Notes: generated by a model not told the origin, from the sequence alone. A DNA stretch of 64,000 nucleotides from Streptomyces sp. NBC_00569 (GCF_036345255.1 NZ_CP107783.1:248001-312000), one strand, 5' to 3'; positions 1 through 9,390 are shown, counted from the first letter of the stretch. Program-made: numbers and translations.

Positions 1-1
1 C

Positions 2-727
2 GGCATCGGGGAAGTCGACCACTCCTCCCTCGGCGACGCCGAGGACAGCGAGAGCGAGAAGAGGTTGATCGCCGAGCTCCACCGGCTGGAGTCGGCGCAG
101 GCCGATTTCCTCCTGGGGCACCTCGGCGACATCGGGCCTGACGACACGCTGGTGGACGCCGGCTGCGGGCGCGGCGGGTCGATGGTGATGGCGCACCAAC
201 GCTTCGGATGCAAGGTCGAAGGTGTCACGCTGTCGGCCAAGCAAGCCGACTTCGCCAACCGGCGTGCCCAGGAACTCCGCATCCAGGACCACGTGCGCGC
301 CCGCGTCTGCAACATGCTCTCCACACCCTTCGAGACAGGGCAGGCCGCGGCCTCGTGGAACAACGAGTCGAGCATGTACGTCGACCTGCAGGACCTCATG
401 TCGGAGCACTCCCGCATCCTTGAGGTCGGCGGTCGCTACGTGACCATCACCGGCTGCTGGAACCCGCGGTACGGCCAGCCTTCGAAGTGGGTCTCGCAGA
501 TCAACGCGCACTTCGAGTGCAACATCCACTCGCGCCGGGAGTACCTGCGTGCCATGGCCGACAATCGCCTGGTGCCGCAGGCCGTCGTCGACCTCACCCC
601 CGCCACTCTGCCCTACTGGGAGCTGCGGGCAACATCTTCGCTGGTCACGGGAATTGAGGACGCGTTCATCAACTCCTACAAGGACGGCTCCTTCCAGTAC
701 CTCCTCATCGCCGCCGACCGAGTCTGA
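2..727 (+). CDS. Geranyl diphosphate 2-C-methyltransferase, 5' end outside window
   Basis: SAM-dependent enzyme that adds a methyl group to C2 of geranyl diphosphate, the first committed step to the earthy odorant 2-methylisoborneol. The reading frame is open from base 2, so the N-terminus lies outside the window. A SAM-binding glycine motif (VDAGCGRGGS) is near residue 50 of the visible part, followed by SWNNESSMYVDL, GGRYVTITGCW and PRYGQPSKWVSQ, which are characteristic of this family (S. coelicolor SCO7701 type). The partner terpene cyclase and the cAMP-binding-like protein of the usual operon are expected upstream, outside the window. Downstream genes are unrelated aromatic-catabolism pieces, so the operon ends here. 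Confident family call. Confidence 0.93.
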   Translation, partial: GIGEVDHSSLGDAEDSESEKRLIAELHRLESAQADFLLGHLGDIGPDDTLVDAGCGRGGSMVMAHQRFGCKVEGVTLSAKQADFANRRAQELRIQDHVRARVCNMLSTPFETGQAAASWNNESSMYVDLQDLMSEHSRILEVGGRYVTITGCWNPRYGQPSKWVSQINAHFECNIHSRREYLRAMADNRLVPQAVVDLTPATLPYWELRATSSLVTGIEDAFINSYKDGSFQYLLIAADRV

Positions 728-775
728 CCTCTGCTGCACGGGAGGGCCTGCCCCTGACGGGACGGGCCCTCACTA

Positions 776-1249
776 ATGATCACCACGAGCGATCAACGAG
801 GTGTGCACTGGGCGGCCACCGGGGAGGAGACGCCGATGTACGCCTCCGCCGAGGAGCGCGCCGCCGGCATCGCCAAGGGCCAGGCCCTGGCGGCCGACGA
901 GCTGCGTTCCTGGCTCACGGCCTCCGCTGACCGGCTGGCATCGGGACTCGACGGGCTCACCGACGACCAGTGGCAGCACAAGGTCGTCACCGCCCAGGGC
1001 CGCACGGTCCCTGCCACCGAACTCCCGTGGGTGCGCGCCCGGGAGGCGTGCGTCCACGCGATCGACCTCGGTACCGGCACCACGTTCCACGACCTGCCGG
1101 ACGGCTTCCTGACCGCACTCGTCGACGAGATCCGCGACAAGCGCGGACTGGTCGACCTGCCCGACGGCCCGCTGCCGGAAGTCGCGGCCTGGCTGACCGG
1201 TCGCCCCCACTCGCTCGCCGACGCTCCCGAGCTCGGCCCGTGGCTCTGA
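776..1249 (+). pseudogene. Maleylpyruvate isomerase (mycothiol-dependent) remnant, 5'-truncated
   Basis: The family isomerises maleylpyruvate to fumarylpyruvate in the gentisate pathway using mycothiol. From about base 803 the translation (WAATGEETPMY, then ELPWVRAREACVHAIDLG) matches the middle and C-terminal part of the family. The N-terminal segment of about 70 residues, which holds metal-binding residues of the four-helix domain, is absent, and there is no ribosome-binding site before the first ATG at 776 or a clear one before ATG 836. The full protein is about 240 residues; here at most 157. It ends 11 bases before the flavin hydroxylase gene, so the two were probably one operon whose front was deleted. 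A functional short protein cannot be excluded. Confidence 0.75.
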
Positions 1250-1260
1250 GGAGTTGAGTC

Positions 1261-2535
1261 ATGTCCCATCCTGATGTGATCGTCGTCGGTGGCGGCCTCG
1301 GTGGCCTCGGCGTCGCCTTCTCGCTCACCCGCCAGGGCCACAGCGTCCGCGTGCTGGAGAGTGCGCCGGCCTTCGGCGAGGTCGGGGCCGGCATCCAGCT
1401 GGCGCCCAACTGCACCCGCATCCTTGACGACTACGGCCTGCTCGAGGAAGCCAGGAGGCTCGGCGTCGTCCGGGACTCCATGGTCATGCGCGATGCCGTC
1501 GACGGCGCCGAGCTGACGCGGCTCGACCTGCGGGACCTGGAGAAGCGCTACGGCTACCCGTACCTGGTCATCCACCGCAGCGACCTGCACGGTCTGCTCC
1601 TGCGCGCGTGCGAGCGCGTCGGCGTCGAGCTGATCACCGACGCGCAGGTCACCTCGTACGAGAACACCGACGGCGGCGCCCGCGTGACCCTCGCCTCCGG
1701 CGCGACGCATGAAGCCGGCGTCGTGATCGCGGCCGACGGACTGCACTCCATCGCTCGCAAACTGCTCGTCGACGACGAGCCCGTCTCCTCGGCGTACGTC
1801 GCCTACCGCGGCACCGTGCCCGCCGCGCTGCCGCGGGTGGAGTCCGTCGACCTCGGCGAGGTCGCGGTGTACGTCGGGCCCGCCTGCCACTTCGTGCGCT
1901 ACGGCCTGCGCGACGGCGAACTACTCAACCAGGTCGCCGTCTTCGAGTCGCCCAAGGCACTGGCCGGGCAGGAGGACTGGGGCACGCCCGACGAACTCGA
2001 TGCCGCCTTCGCCAAGACCTGCGGCTTCGTCCGGGACGGCCTGCCGTTCATGTGGCGGGACAAGTGGTGGCGGATGTTCGACCGGGACCCGATCATGAAC
2101 TGGGTCCACGGCCGGATATCGCTGCTCGGCGACTCCGCCCACCCGCCGCTCCAGTACATCGCGCAGGGAGCGATCATGGCGATCGAGGACGGCTGGGTGC
2201 TGGGTGAGCATGTCGCCCGCAGCCGAGCCGCCGACGGCACGACCGACTGGGACACCGCCCTCGCCGCCTACCAGGCGGTCCGCCCTGAGCACTGCCGCCG
2301 CGTGCTGACCACCTCCCGCAAGTGGGGTGAACTGTGGCATCTCGACGGAGTCCCCCGCGAGCAGCGCAACGCACTGCTGCGCGCCCGCGACACCTACGAC
2401 TACTCGTTCGTCGACTGGCTGTACGACCCGACCGCGCTGACGCCGGAACAGGAGCCACCCATGTTCACGCCGATCCCGCTGTCCTCGCCGGATGCCGAGG
2501 CACGGATGCCAGTCGTGGAAGGCAGTGCGGCATGA
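1261..2535 (+). CDS. FAD-dependent 3-hydroxybenzoate 6-hydroxylase-like monooxygenase
   Basis: Class A flavoprotein hydroxylase of 424 residues, probably converting 3-hydroxybenzoate to gentisate with NAD(P)H and oxygen. An N-terminal dinucleotide-binding motif GGGLGGLG lies at residues 9-16, a DG motif (VVIAADGLHS) near 155-164 and the FAD ribityl-binding GD motif (LLGDSAHPP) near 287. Start ATG has GAGGAG about 8 bases upstream. It follows the maleylpyruvate isomerase remnant by 11 bases, which supports the gentisate assignment. Gentisate dioxygenase and fumarylpyruvate hydrolase genes are not in the window. Salicylate 1-hydroxylase-like activity is an alternative because the families are close. 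Family confident, substrate inferred. Confidence 0.85.
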   Translation: MSHPDVIVVGGGLGGLGVAFSLTRQGHSVRVLESAPAFGEVGAGIQLAPNCTRILDDYGLLEEARRLGVVRDSMVMRDAVDGAELTRLDLRDLEKRYGYPYLVIHRSDLHGLLLRACERVGVELITDAQVTSYENTDGGARVTLASGATHEAGVVIAADGLHSIARKLLVDDEPVSSAYVAYRGTVPAALPRVESVDLGEVAVYVGPACHFVRYGLRDGELLNQVAVFESPKALAGQEDWGTPDELDAAFAKTCGFVRDGLPFMWRDKWWRMFDRDPIMNWVHGRISLLGDSAHPPLQYIAQGAIMAIEDGWVLGEHVARSRAADGTTDWDTALAAYQAVRPEHCRRVLTTSRKWGELWHLDGVPREQRNALLRARDTYDYSFVDWLYDPTALTPEQEPPMFTPIPLSSPDAEARMPVVEGSAA

Positions 2536-2633
2536 GCGATGCCGGCCTGTACACGACCGTCCGTGCCCGGCTCGGCCGCTTCGACGGGTCCCTCGCTGTG
2601 GCGCGCCTGACGATCCCGCAGCAACAGGGCTGA
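2532..2633 (+). CDS. Short reading frame coupled to the hydroxylase (possible gene stump)
   Basis: A 34-codon frame starts at an ATG that overlaps the stop of the hydroxylase gene (ATGA), the arrangement expected for a translationally coupled next gene in the operon. It stops early and the product has no recognisable domain. It is most simply the 5' stump of a lost downstream gene. Its reality as a protein is uncertain. Confidence 0.25.
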   Translation: MSDAGLYTTVRARLGRFDGSLAVARLTIPQQQG

Positions 2634-3307
2634 CCGGGCTGCTGGACGGCACCGCGATCGGCGACATGGTCCCCGTGCCATCAATCCCGGCCCGGCCCGG
2701 GCTCTGGTGGTCGAGTCGGTCGCCTACCCGGTGATCCGCCAGGTGCGGTCCGGGTGCCTTACAGCGGGGGCCGGCTCAGCTGAAACCGCCACTGGTGGCC
2801 GAGCACCGCCCCGATCCGACGGCACTCCCGATGGCCCGTACCGCCGCGATCGGGGCGGTTCTGCATCTGCCGGCCGGCGCCATCGAGGCGGTCCAGGACC
2901 TGACCTCGATGAGCTGTGTCAGGTGTAGCAAGCACACCCGACGGCGAAGACGCCCTCGGTGTGAAATCCGTGAAGGCACAGGCGGCACCGTCATCGCGCA
3001 AGTCCGTTCCGCAGCCCAAGGCCGCGGCATGCCCCCTGCTCGCAAGCAACAGGCCAGTTCGATCTGGTACTGCCTGTGGAGGTCATCGTGTCCGCCATCG
3101 CCCGGATAGTGCGCGGGCGATGAAAGACATTGCCGGCTCCCGCACCATCGGCGGCGCCTTGGTGGCTGTTTGTTCCTCACGGTGCCGGGCAAGCGAAAAT
3201 TCAGTGCTTGGGACCACAGGCGCATCTTCGGGGAGCGGTGCACCCAGATGTCAGGTCGCTGCTGCTTCTCGCGGACCACTTCCGCCGGCAGCAAAAGGAG
3301 GCCCCTG
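2634..3307 (+). other. No convincing gene
   Basis: About 670 bases between the hydroxylase stump and the sigma factor. Several open frames exist on both strands, as expected at this GC content, but none has a good start and a recognisable product. The stretch probably holds debris plus the promoter of the sigma factor gene. A clear ribosome-binding site (AAGGAGG) at about 3295-3301 belongs to the sigma factor. Confidence 0.4.
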
Positions 3308-4087
3308 ATGCCCATACGTCACACGCATGATGACGCTCCCGATACCGCTGAAGCGTTCCACCGGCTTGCCGCCGCCGGTTCGGCACCCGAGCACAACGTG
3401 TTGTGCGAGGAGTTGGTGCAGGCCTGGCTGCCCATGGCACATCGTCTCGCCGCGAAGTTCCGTGACCGGGGCGAGAACTTGGAAGATCTCAAGCAGGTCG
3501 CGGCGCTGGGCCTGGTCAAGGCAGTTGAGCGCTACGACCCGGAGCGCGGCGCCTTCGAGCCGTACGCGGTGCCCACGATCACCGGCGAGGTCCGGCGGCA
3601 TTTCCGTGACTACGGATGGGATGTGCGTGTTCCGCGGCGTGTGCAGGAGCTTCGCAGCGCGGTCCGCATCGCGCGCCGCGAGGTCATCGACCAGCCCGGT
3701 CACGGGGGCGAGCCCAGCACGGAGGAGATTGCCGCCACGGCGGGCCTGACCCCGGAGCAAACGCGCGAGGGGATGGAAGCCCTCGACACTTACAGCGCGC
3801 TGTCCCTGGACGTTGAAACCACCGCATCCGGCGACGGGTTCAGCCTCGCCGACACCCTGGGCAGTACAGAGGCGGGATATGACCTCGTCGCCGACCGCGA
3901 GGCGGCCAAGGCAGGGCTCAAGACGCTGTCCGACCGCGAACGCACCATCCTCTACCTCCGCTTCTTCGAGGACATGACCCAGACCGGCATCGCCGATCAG
4001 CTCGGCATCTCCCAGATGCACGTCTCCCGCCTCATCACCCGCAGCTGCGCGCAGGTCCGCCGGCACGCGCTCGGCGCTGCTGCGTAA
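3308..4087 (+). CDS. RNA polymerase sigma factor, SigB/SigF/SigG family
   Basis: Stress or developmental sigma factor of 259 residues from ATG 3308, which has AAGGAGG six bases upstream; the open frame extends further back but without a better start. Region 2 is visible around residues 30-100 (AHRLAAKFRDRGENLEDL, then VGLVKAVERYDP-like GLVKAVERYDP and AVPTITGEVRRHFRD). Region 3 follows, and region 4 is at the C-terminus (LSDRERTILYLRFFEDMTQ, then GISQMHVSRL for the -35-binding helix-turn-helix). No anti-sigma or anti-anti-sigma gene is adjacent; the only nearby RsbW-like candidate is at 11867. It is followed by dps. The family recognises GNNT-N14-16-GGGTAC-like promoters, several of which are in this window. 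A decayed paralogue lies at 12951. Confidence 0.95.
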   Translation: MPIRHTHDDAPDTAEAFHRLAAAGSAPEHNVLCEELVQAWLPMAHRLAAKFRDRGENLEDLKQVAALGLVKAVERYDPERGAFEPYAVPTITGEVRRHFRDYGWDVRVPRRVQELRSAVRIARREVIDQPGHGGEPSTEEIAATAGLTPEQTREGMEALDTYSALSLDVETTASGDGFSLADTLGSTEAGYDLVADREAAKAGLKTLSDRERTILYLRFFEDMTQTGIADQLGISQMHVSRLITRSCAQVRRHALGAAA

Positions 4088-4291
4088 CCGCAGGCAGACC
4101 CTGCCCACACCCAACCTGCGCTCGGCCGTCGAGGACCGGAATGAACCTCTGAGACACGACAGACCCCGCAGTTCCGCACCGTGCGCACATCCAACAGCGC
4201 TGATGAACGTGTGTGGGCGTGTCAGCTGGGAATGCGTCCTTTGACGGGGGCAGAGGAGAACTACATGCCGTGCGAGACAGGAGAGTGAACG

Positions 4292-4852
4292 TTGACTTCC
4301 CGGAGCAACCCTCAGTACACCGTCCCTGGCATCACGGTGCAGGATGCCGGCACTGTGATCGAGCTGTTGCAGCAGCGTCTGCACGCGCTCAATGATCTGC
4401 ATCTGACGCTCAAGCACGTGCACTGGAACGTCGTCGGACCGCACTTCATCGCCGTGCACGAAATGCTCGATCCCCAGGTCGACCGCGTGCGCGACATGGC
4501 CGACGACGTTGCCGAACGTGTGGCTGCCCTCGGCGGCGTGGCCCACGGCACACCGGGCGCGCTGGTCAAGGAGCGCTCATGGGAGGACTACAGCGTGGGC
4601 CGTGCCGACGCCATAGCCCACCTCGGTGCTCTCGACGTCGTCTACACCGGTGTCATCCAGGCTCTGCGCGCCGCCATCAAGACGGTGGGTGACATCGATC
4701 CGGCAACCGAGGACCTGCTGATCGAGCAGCTGCGTGACCTGGAGCAGTTCCAGTGGTTCGTTCGTGCTCATCTGGAGACTGCGGGCGGCTCGCTCGCCAC
4801 GGCCGGGGTGGCCACAGAGGCAGAGGCCGCGCAGAGGGCCTCTGTCCGGTGA
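4292..4852 (+). CDS. dps: Dps family ferritin-like DNA-protection protein
   Basis: Dodecameric mini-ferritin that oxidises and stores iron and can coat DNA in starved or oxidatively stressed cells. The 186-residue product has the ferroxidase-centre signature LKHVHWNVVGPHFIAVHEMLD-type helix around residues 44-64 (visible pieces: HVHWNVVG and AVHEMLD), followed by the long helix DRVRDMADDVAERV. A TTG start at 4292, with ACAGGAGAG just upstream, gives the usual short N-terminal tail (a few residues before the core). The C-terminal tail of about 20 residues is Ala/Glu-rich. It lies 200 bases after the sigma factor gene and is closed by a strong hairpin at 4911-4942. Streptomyces dps genes are typically under stress sigma factors; no exact promoter match was seen here. 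Confidence 0.93.
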   Translation: MTSRSNPQYTVPGITVQDAGTVIELLQQRLHALNDLHLTLKHVHWNVVGPHFIAVHEMLDPQVDRVRDMADDVAERVAALGGVAHGTPGALVKERSWEDYSVGRADAIAHLGALDVVYTGVIQALRAAIKTVGDIDPATEDLLIEQLRDLEQFQWFVRAHLETAGGSLATAGVATEAEAAQRASVR

Positions 4853-4910
4853 CCTCATGAGCGCCGGCGTCGGGTTGTGCCACCGATGACGGCAGCCGAC
4901 GGACTTCGCA

Positions 4911-4942
4911 GTGAGGCCGTGGTCGCAAGGCCACGGCCTCAC
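4911..4942 (+). terminator. Hairpin terminator after dps
   Basis: A perfect 12-base stem (GTGAGGCCGTGG with its complement) encloses an 8-base loop, 58 bases after the dps stop. There is no T-run, which is normal for Streptomyces terminators. The stem would also work in the opposite direction. Confidence 0.7.
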
Positions 4943-5342
4943 GGCTGACCGCGCCGCACCACATGGGACCAGGCTCTGCTCCGACCCCGCACTGACCGGG
5001 GTGTCTCCACAGCAACCGGCGGCTGTCGCGCGGACTTTGGCTCCGGACGGGATAACCAGCACGGCCACCCGCTCCGGCTCGCCTATTCCGACCAGGCGCC
5101 GGCCACGGTGCTCCACCTGCGGGTCGCGCTTGCGGAACCCCTCCCGTACGGTTCGACAGCAGTCGGACAGCCATGCACCGCACACCGCTGAAGACCAGGG
5201 GACTACTCAAGGCGCAGAGCATCGTCATCACCCCGGCGTCCACCCTCCCCGCCGCCCTCACAGTTTCCCAGGCCCGGGGTCGAGCCCGGATCGGCAACCT
5301 CAACAGCATGATCAGGGCGACGTGTTGATGATCTGCAAACCC
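4943..5342. other. No convincing gene
   Basis: Open frames cross this stretch on both strands, but none has a recognisable product or a proper start. I see nothing else than the 3' flank of the small gene on the minus strand. Confidence 0.4.
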
Positions 5343-5576
5343 TTAGAGGTTCCTCTCTTGTTCGATGAGCTGGTCGGCCTTCTGCTGCGAGCTCGGTTGG
5401 TCCGCCAGGCCACCCATGACGTCGGCCACTTCTACGCCTGTGCTGTCGAAATACCGCTCGGCGATCTCCTTCTGCTTCGACAGCGGCTGGTCCTTGAGCC
5501 ATCGCTGGTTGTCCGCGCTGATCAGATGCATCAGGGCACTGACCGGGTCCGTGCCGTGGCCGAGGACTTCGGTCAT
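5343..5576 (-). CDS. Small hypothetical protein (77 residues)
   Basis: Minus-strand gene with a good ribosome-binding site (TAAGGAG, spaced six bases from the ATG). The product is soluble and helical by composition, with no Cys and no membrane segment. It contains a repeated-looking pattern of QPLSKQK and QPSSQQK, about 36 residues apart, which hints at two related helical hairpins. No family recognised. It stands alone between dps and the permease gene, both on the plus strand. Confidence 0.6.
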   Translation of the reverse strand: MTEVLGHGTDPVSALMHLISADNQRWLKDQPLSKQKEIAERYFDSTGVEVADVMGGLADQPSSQQKADQLIEQERNL

Positions 5577-6106
5577 GGGATCTCCTTACGGTGAACGCGC
5601 CCCGAAGGCACTGGGTGACGGCCGCCGGGCGCCGGTACCGAAAGTCCTGCCCGAGGGATGCATGGAACAGCCTCAGCTCGCAGGCAATGCACCCCATTGA
5701 GGGAGCTTGCCGCGCAGACGGACGGCCGGTGAGGCAGCGATGCTCCGTAACCCGAGTAGACCCACGGAACAACGGGGCCCGAGTGGCGCTCGTCAGTTCC
5801 CGACCTTGTGCCTCCGCGACGCGGCGGATGCCGGACCACCCCACGGCAGAACAGATCCCCCCGCAGCGAGGCACGACGCTGGACACCCAGCTCGACGTGA
5901 ACGGACGGCCTTACCCTCGCCCAGGCAGTAGCTCGGCGCCTCGCGTCCCGGCTTGCGGCACCTCCTGACATAACCCCACCCTGTTCATGACGCCCCTTCA
6001 TTCGTTCTGCCCCGGACCGGTCATGTGATCCCGGCGGCATTGTTTCCAAGGTGCCCCTGAGGGACACATAGCTGCGCGACTCCGACGACGGAAGGCGGGG
6101 ACACAC
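5577..6106. other. No convincing gene
   Basis: About 530 bases holding the upstream regions of the minus-strand small gene and the plus-strand permease gene. Long overlapping frames are present in several registers, but their products are low-complexity, Arg/Pro-rich and unlike known proteins. Confidence 0.4.
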
Positions 6107-7363
6107 GTGAACGACGGTTCGCGTGGTTCGCAGCGGGAGCCGGGCCGACCTGGCGCGGGTCCCGGCTCCGGTCGCGGCGGGCGACGGATGCGGTACATCG
6201 TGCTGGGTAGCCGGCCCGCCCGCGGAGTCGGGGCAGTGACACGGGCACGTACGGCTGGAACGGCGGTGCGGCGTGCCGGGGAGAGCCACGGCGTGGCCGT
6301 GAACCATGGGCTGCGCGTGGCCGCCGCGTACGCATGGCGGCTGCTGGTGCTCGGGGTGGCCCTGTACGCGGGATTCATGATCCTGGGGCGGTTGCAGCTC
6401 GTCGCCGTCGCTGTGTTCCTCGCACTGGTCGTGACCTCGGTGCTGCGTCCGCTGGCCGATCTGCTGGCACGGCGTCTGCCGAGGTCCGCGGCAGTCGCGG
6501 TGAGCGTGGTGGGGAGCCTGGCGGCCACGTTGGGTCTGCTGGCGCTGGTCGGCAGACTCGTTGCGGGAGAATCGGCTCAGCTGGGGGAGGAATTCTCGGG
6601 AGGCATCGAGCGGATCCAACGGTGGCTGGAAGGCTCTCCCTTCCACGTGAACCACGCGGTGCTGTCGGATATGCAGCACAAGGTGTCCACGTTCGTCTCG
6701 CAGCACCGTTCCGAACTGATCAGCAGCGCGCTCAGCGGCGCCGGGCGGCTGGTGGAGGTGCTCACCACAGCAGTGCTTGCGCTGTTCTGTTCGGTGTTCT
6801 TCATTCAATCCGGGAGCAGGTTCTGGTACTGGTTCCAGCAGCTGTTGCCGGAGGGCGCGCGAGACCCGTGGGGCCGCGCAGGACGGACTGCGTGGCGGAC
6901 GTTCGCCGGGTACACGCGAGGCATCATCATCGTGGCGGCCACCAACGCCGTACTGGTCGGGATCGCCCTGTTCACGCTGCGCGTGCCGCTGGCCCTGCCG
7001 CTGACGCTGCTGGAGTTCTTCGCCGCGTTCATCCCGCTGGTGGGTTCGCCCATCGCGCTGGCCGTGGCCACGGTCGTCGCCCTGGCAACGCGGGGACCGG
7101 TCATCGCGATCGTGGTGCTCGCCCTGATCGTGGTCGTCGGCCAGATCGAAGGCCATGTACTGCATCCTCTGGTAATGAGCTGGGCGGTGCGGCTGCACCC
7201 CGTGGTGGTCGCGCTCTCTGTTATCGCCGGAAGCATCCTGGCCGGGGTGATCGGCGCCGTCGTGGCCGTGCCGATGGTGTCGGTCGCCTGGGCCGTGCTC
7301 AGCGAACTGCGCACCCTGCGTGCCGTGCCGGACCCGGATCATCCTGCGCGCTCACCGGGCTGA
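6107..7363 (+). CDS. AI-2E family transporter (PerM/TqsA-like permease)
   Basis: Integral membrane protein of 418 residues in the AI-2 exporter superfamily, whose members export signals or act in sodium/proton antiport. After a basic N-terminus of about 70 residues come paired hydrophobic segments (AWRLLVLGVALYAG, then VAVFLALVVTSVLRPL). A soluble amphipathic middle part follows, then a C-terminal membrane block containing the family-typical FAAFIPLVGSP and GQIEGHVLHPLVM. The start GTG 6107 gives the longest form; GTG 6298, just before the first membrane helix, is an alternative start. Substrate cannot be read from the sequence. Confidence 0.88.
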   Translation: MNDGSRGSQREPGRPGAGPGSGRGGRRMRYIVLGSRPARGVGAVTRARTAGTAVRRAGESHGVAVNHGLRVAAAYAWRLLVLGVALYAGFMILGRLQLVAVAVFLALVVTSVLRPLADLLARRLPRSAAVAVSVVGSLAATLGLLALVGRLVAGESAQLGEEFSGGIERIQRWLEGSPFHVNHAVLSDMQHKVSTFVSQHRSELISSALSGAGRLVEVLTTAVLALFCSVFFIQSGSRFWYWFQQLLPEGARDPWGRAGRTAWRTFAGYTRGIIIVAATNAVLVGIALFTLRVPLALPLTLLEFFAAFIPLVGSPIALAVATVVALATRGPVIAIVVLALIVVVGQIEGHVLHPLVMSWAVRLHPVVVALSVIAGSILAGVIGAVVAVPMVSVAWAVLSELRTLRAVPDPDHPARSPG

Positions 7364-8248
7364 CACATTGACGCCGCCAGGCCCTGAGAAGCCCACGGGC
7401 CACTTCCTTTCCCAGCCGTCCCGCCCACAGAAGGGGTCAAGCTGCCAGGTTGCGCCACGCTGTGCCGATGAGTCACAGGCAACCAGGCAACCAGGCAACC
7501 CCGGGCTCCACGGTAGAGGACGCAGCACCTCGCTTCGTACCCTCGTGTCCCTCGAGTGGGGGCGCTTCGGCGTCCAGGATTGCACCGGTGAGGCGTTCAC
7601 TCTGCCGGTCGGGCCGCCTCGCGACCGGGCCGGAAAGAACACGACCGGCACGCAGCCCGAGGTACCGACCTTCCTGGCGAGGCGCCGATAGCAGCGCGTC
7701 AGCCCGACGAGCACGTGGCCGCGGCGGCCGACCACGGTGACGGCGGCACGCCAGTCGTCCGCCCTGCGTCGGCCGAGCCGGCACGCGGCGGTGTACAGCC
7801 GCAGCCCCTTACCGAAGGCATCACGCTGGAACTGCCGGTTGACCCAGTTGCCGATCTGGTCGTAGCGCCTGGACAGCCGCGCAGGTTGAGCGTGTCCCTT
7901 TTCGGCCGCGTGCGCTCCGGTGAGCGTCTGGGGGGAGGCCATGACAATCCGCTGCTGGCACTCCCGTGCGGTCCGTTCCGCCCGGCTCTACCAGGACAGC
8001 CCTCAAACCCTGGCGGCGGCAACCGTCACTCGGGGCACGGGGTACGGATCCGGACGTACCCCTGGCCGTAGTTGCGACGGGGCCCGCCGCAATTCGGCAA
8101 GCTCGTGGTGGCTGCGACGACCATGCCGCCCGTCGACCAGGTGAGGCCGCGCAGCATGGTGTACGTGTGGCGCCCGTCCGCAGATACCAACGCGGGCCGC
8201 AGCAAAGAGACTTCTCTCCGAGGAGTCATCACGCGACCCCCGAATCGG
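7364..8248. other. Long stretch without a firm gene
   Basis: About 885 bases. A minus-strand frame from ATG 7942 to 7352 encodes up to 196 residues, beginning with an ordered-looking segment (RRYDQIGNWVNRQF, AACRLGRRRADDWRAAV) and ending in low-complexity sequence. It lacks a ribosome-binding site and matches no family I know, so it may be a remnant. Nothing else is supportable. Confidence 0.3.
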
Positions 8249-8273
8249 GCATGGCGGCGAATGTCGCGGGTAC
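8249..8273 (+). promoter_or_regulatory. SigB-type promoter for the DUF6458 gene
   Basis: GCAT, 15 bases, then GGGTAC. This fits the Streptomyces SigB/SigH-class consensus GNNT-N14-16-GGGTAC/T. It lies about 50 bases before the start of the downstream gene. The same pattern with the same spacing precedes three other genes in the window. Confidence 0.6.
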
Positions 8274-8320
8274 CCGAAGACGCACTGGACCACCACCATC
8301 CGACAATGGAGGCGAATCTC

Positions 8321-8542
8321 ATGGGCCTAGGCGGATGCATTCTGCTCATCGGGGCAGGCGCCATTCTCACGTTCGGCACCGACTGGCACATGAAGAGCGT
8401 CAATCTCGATGTGATCGGCGTGATCATGATGATCGTCGGCGTCATCGGTGTGCTGGCCTTCACCAGCATCGCCAAACGCAGGCGGGTCGTCGTCCCATCG
8501 TCCGCTCCGATCATCGACGAAGAGCGAGATCGCCGTCTCTGA
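8321..8542 (+). CDS. Small membrane protein, DUF6458-like
   Basis: A 73-residue protein from ATG 8321, preceded by TGGAGGCGAATCTC (GGAGG about eight bases away). Two membrane segments are separated by a short loop: GLGGCILLIGAGAILTF and VIGVIMMIVGVIGVLAF. A basic patch (KRRRVVV) and an acidic tail follow. The loop TDWHMKSVNLDV matches the small actinobacterial DUF6458 group. Function unknown. A SigB-type promoter lies 50 bases upstream, so it is probably a stress-induced envelope protein. Confidence 0.75.
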   Translation: MGLGGCILLIGAGAILTFGTDWHMKSVNLDVIGVIMMIVGVIGVLAFTSIAKRRRVVVPSSAPIIDEERDRRL

Positions 8543-8943
8543 TACGAGGCGGGAGGTGAGCCGGGCACCGTCAGGCCGCGTGCGACTGTCCGCACCTTCG
8601 GCCTGCCGGTGCCCAATGGGGCCGTGCACGTCGCGAGTTGAGGCAGCGACCATGTGATGCGAGAGCCGCGAACCGCAAACCCAGGCCGACCGTCCTGGTG
8701 GCGCTCGGCTCCCATCTCCTCATAGCCGTCGCCCAGGCGGTCGCCGGATGCCTTTCCGGCTCACCCGCGCCGCTTCGGGGGCGGCCCATTCCGTGGGCAG
8801 GTCAGGGCAACGTCGCTGCACGCACGGCAAGCTGACGAACCTGCCGTGTGTCCTTACTCGCCCGGAGGCGCACATGTGCGACGCGCGACGGGATCAGTGG
8901 TCGAGGATCTCATCTGGTGTTACATCCGTGTCGCTCCTGTCCG
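8543..8943. other. No gene seen
   Basis: About 400 bases between a plus-strand and a minus-strand gene, i.e. two 3' ends facing each other. No recognisable product in any frame and no perfect hairpin noticed. Confidence 0.4.
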
Positions 8944-9390
8944 TTACGGGACAGCAGGCGGATCCCGATCCTCGTCGAGCAGCTGGTCGAGTTCCGCGTC
9001 GACCTCCCTCGACTGAGCCTCGGTACCGAACGGCATCATCGCGTGGCTGCGCTCCAAGTAGAGCAGCAGCGCCTGGTGGTCGATGTGAATGCGGGCCTCG
9101 CCCCTCTCATTGCGAACTCGCAGCAGGACTCCGAGCGGTTTGTTCTGCTCGGCCACGGGCTCCACGGTGATGTCTCCCATGCCCGCTGTGCCGGTGAGGC
9201 CGGCAGACAGCAGGTCCCGCGAGACGACCCAGCAGGCGCTGCTACGGCCAGGCCGGGCAGAGATCAGGCAGACGAGTGGGTCATCGGTGGAATACCTGAG
9301 CACGATGTCGCACCGGTCGCGTTCGCCGCCGGACAAGGTGACGAACCCCCGTGCGATGCCTTCGAGTTGGTTCTCCCTGCCAGGGCTCAC
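8944..9390 (-). CDS. SsgA-like sporulation and cell-division regulator (SALP)
   Basis: The 148-residue product matches the SsgA-like family, which is confined to morphologically complex actinobacteria and positions septum and cell-wall machinery (SsgA/SsgB with FtsZ). Diagnostic parts are DIVLRYSTDDPLVCLI near residues 28-43, the CWVVSRDLLSAGL stretch near 53-65, GMGDITVEP, and the end ALLLYLERSHAMMPFG. The start GTG 9390 has AAAGGG about nine bases upstream. Streptomyces genomes hold several SALPs with different roles; which one this is cannot be said. It stands alone, convergent with the DUF6458 gene. Confidence 0.88.
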   Translation of the reverse strand: MSPGRENQLEGIARGFVTLSGGERDRCDIVLRYSTDDPLVCLISARPGRSSACWVVSRDLLSAGLTGTAGMGDITVEPVAEQNKPLGVLLRVRNERGEARIHIDHQALLLYLERSHAMMPFGTEAQSREVDAELDQLLDEDRDPPAVP

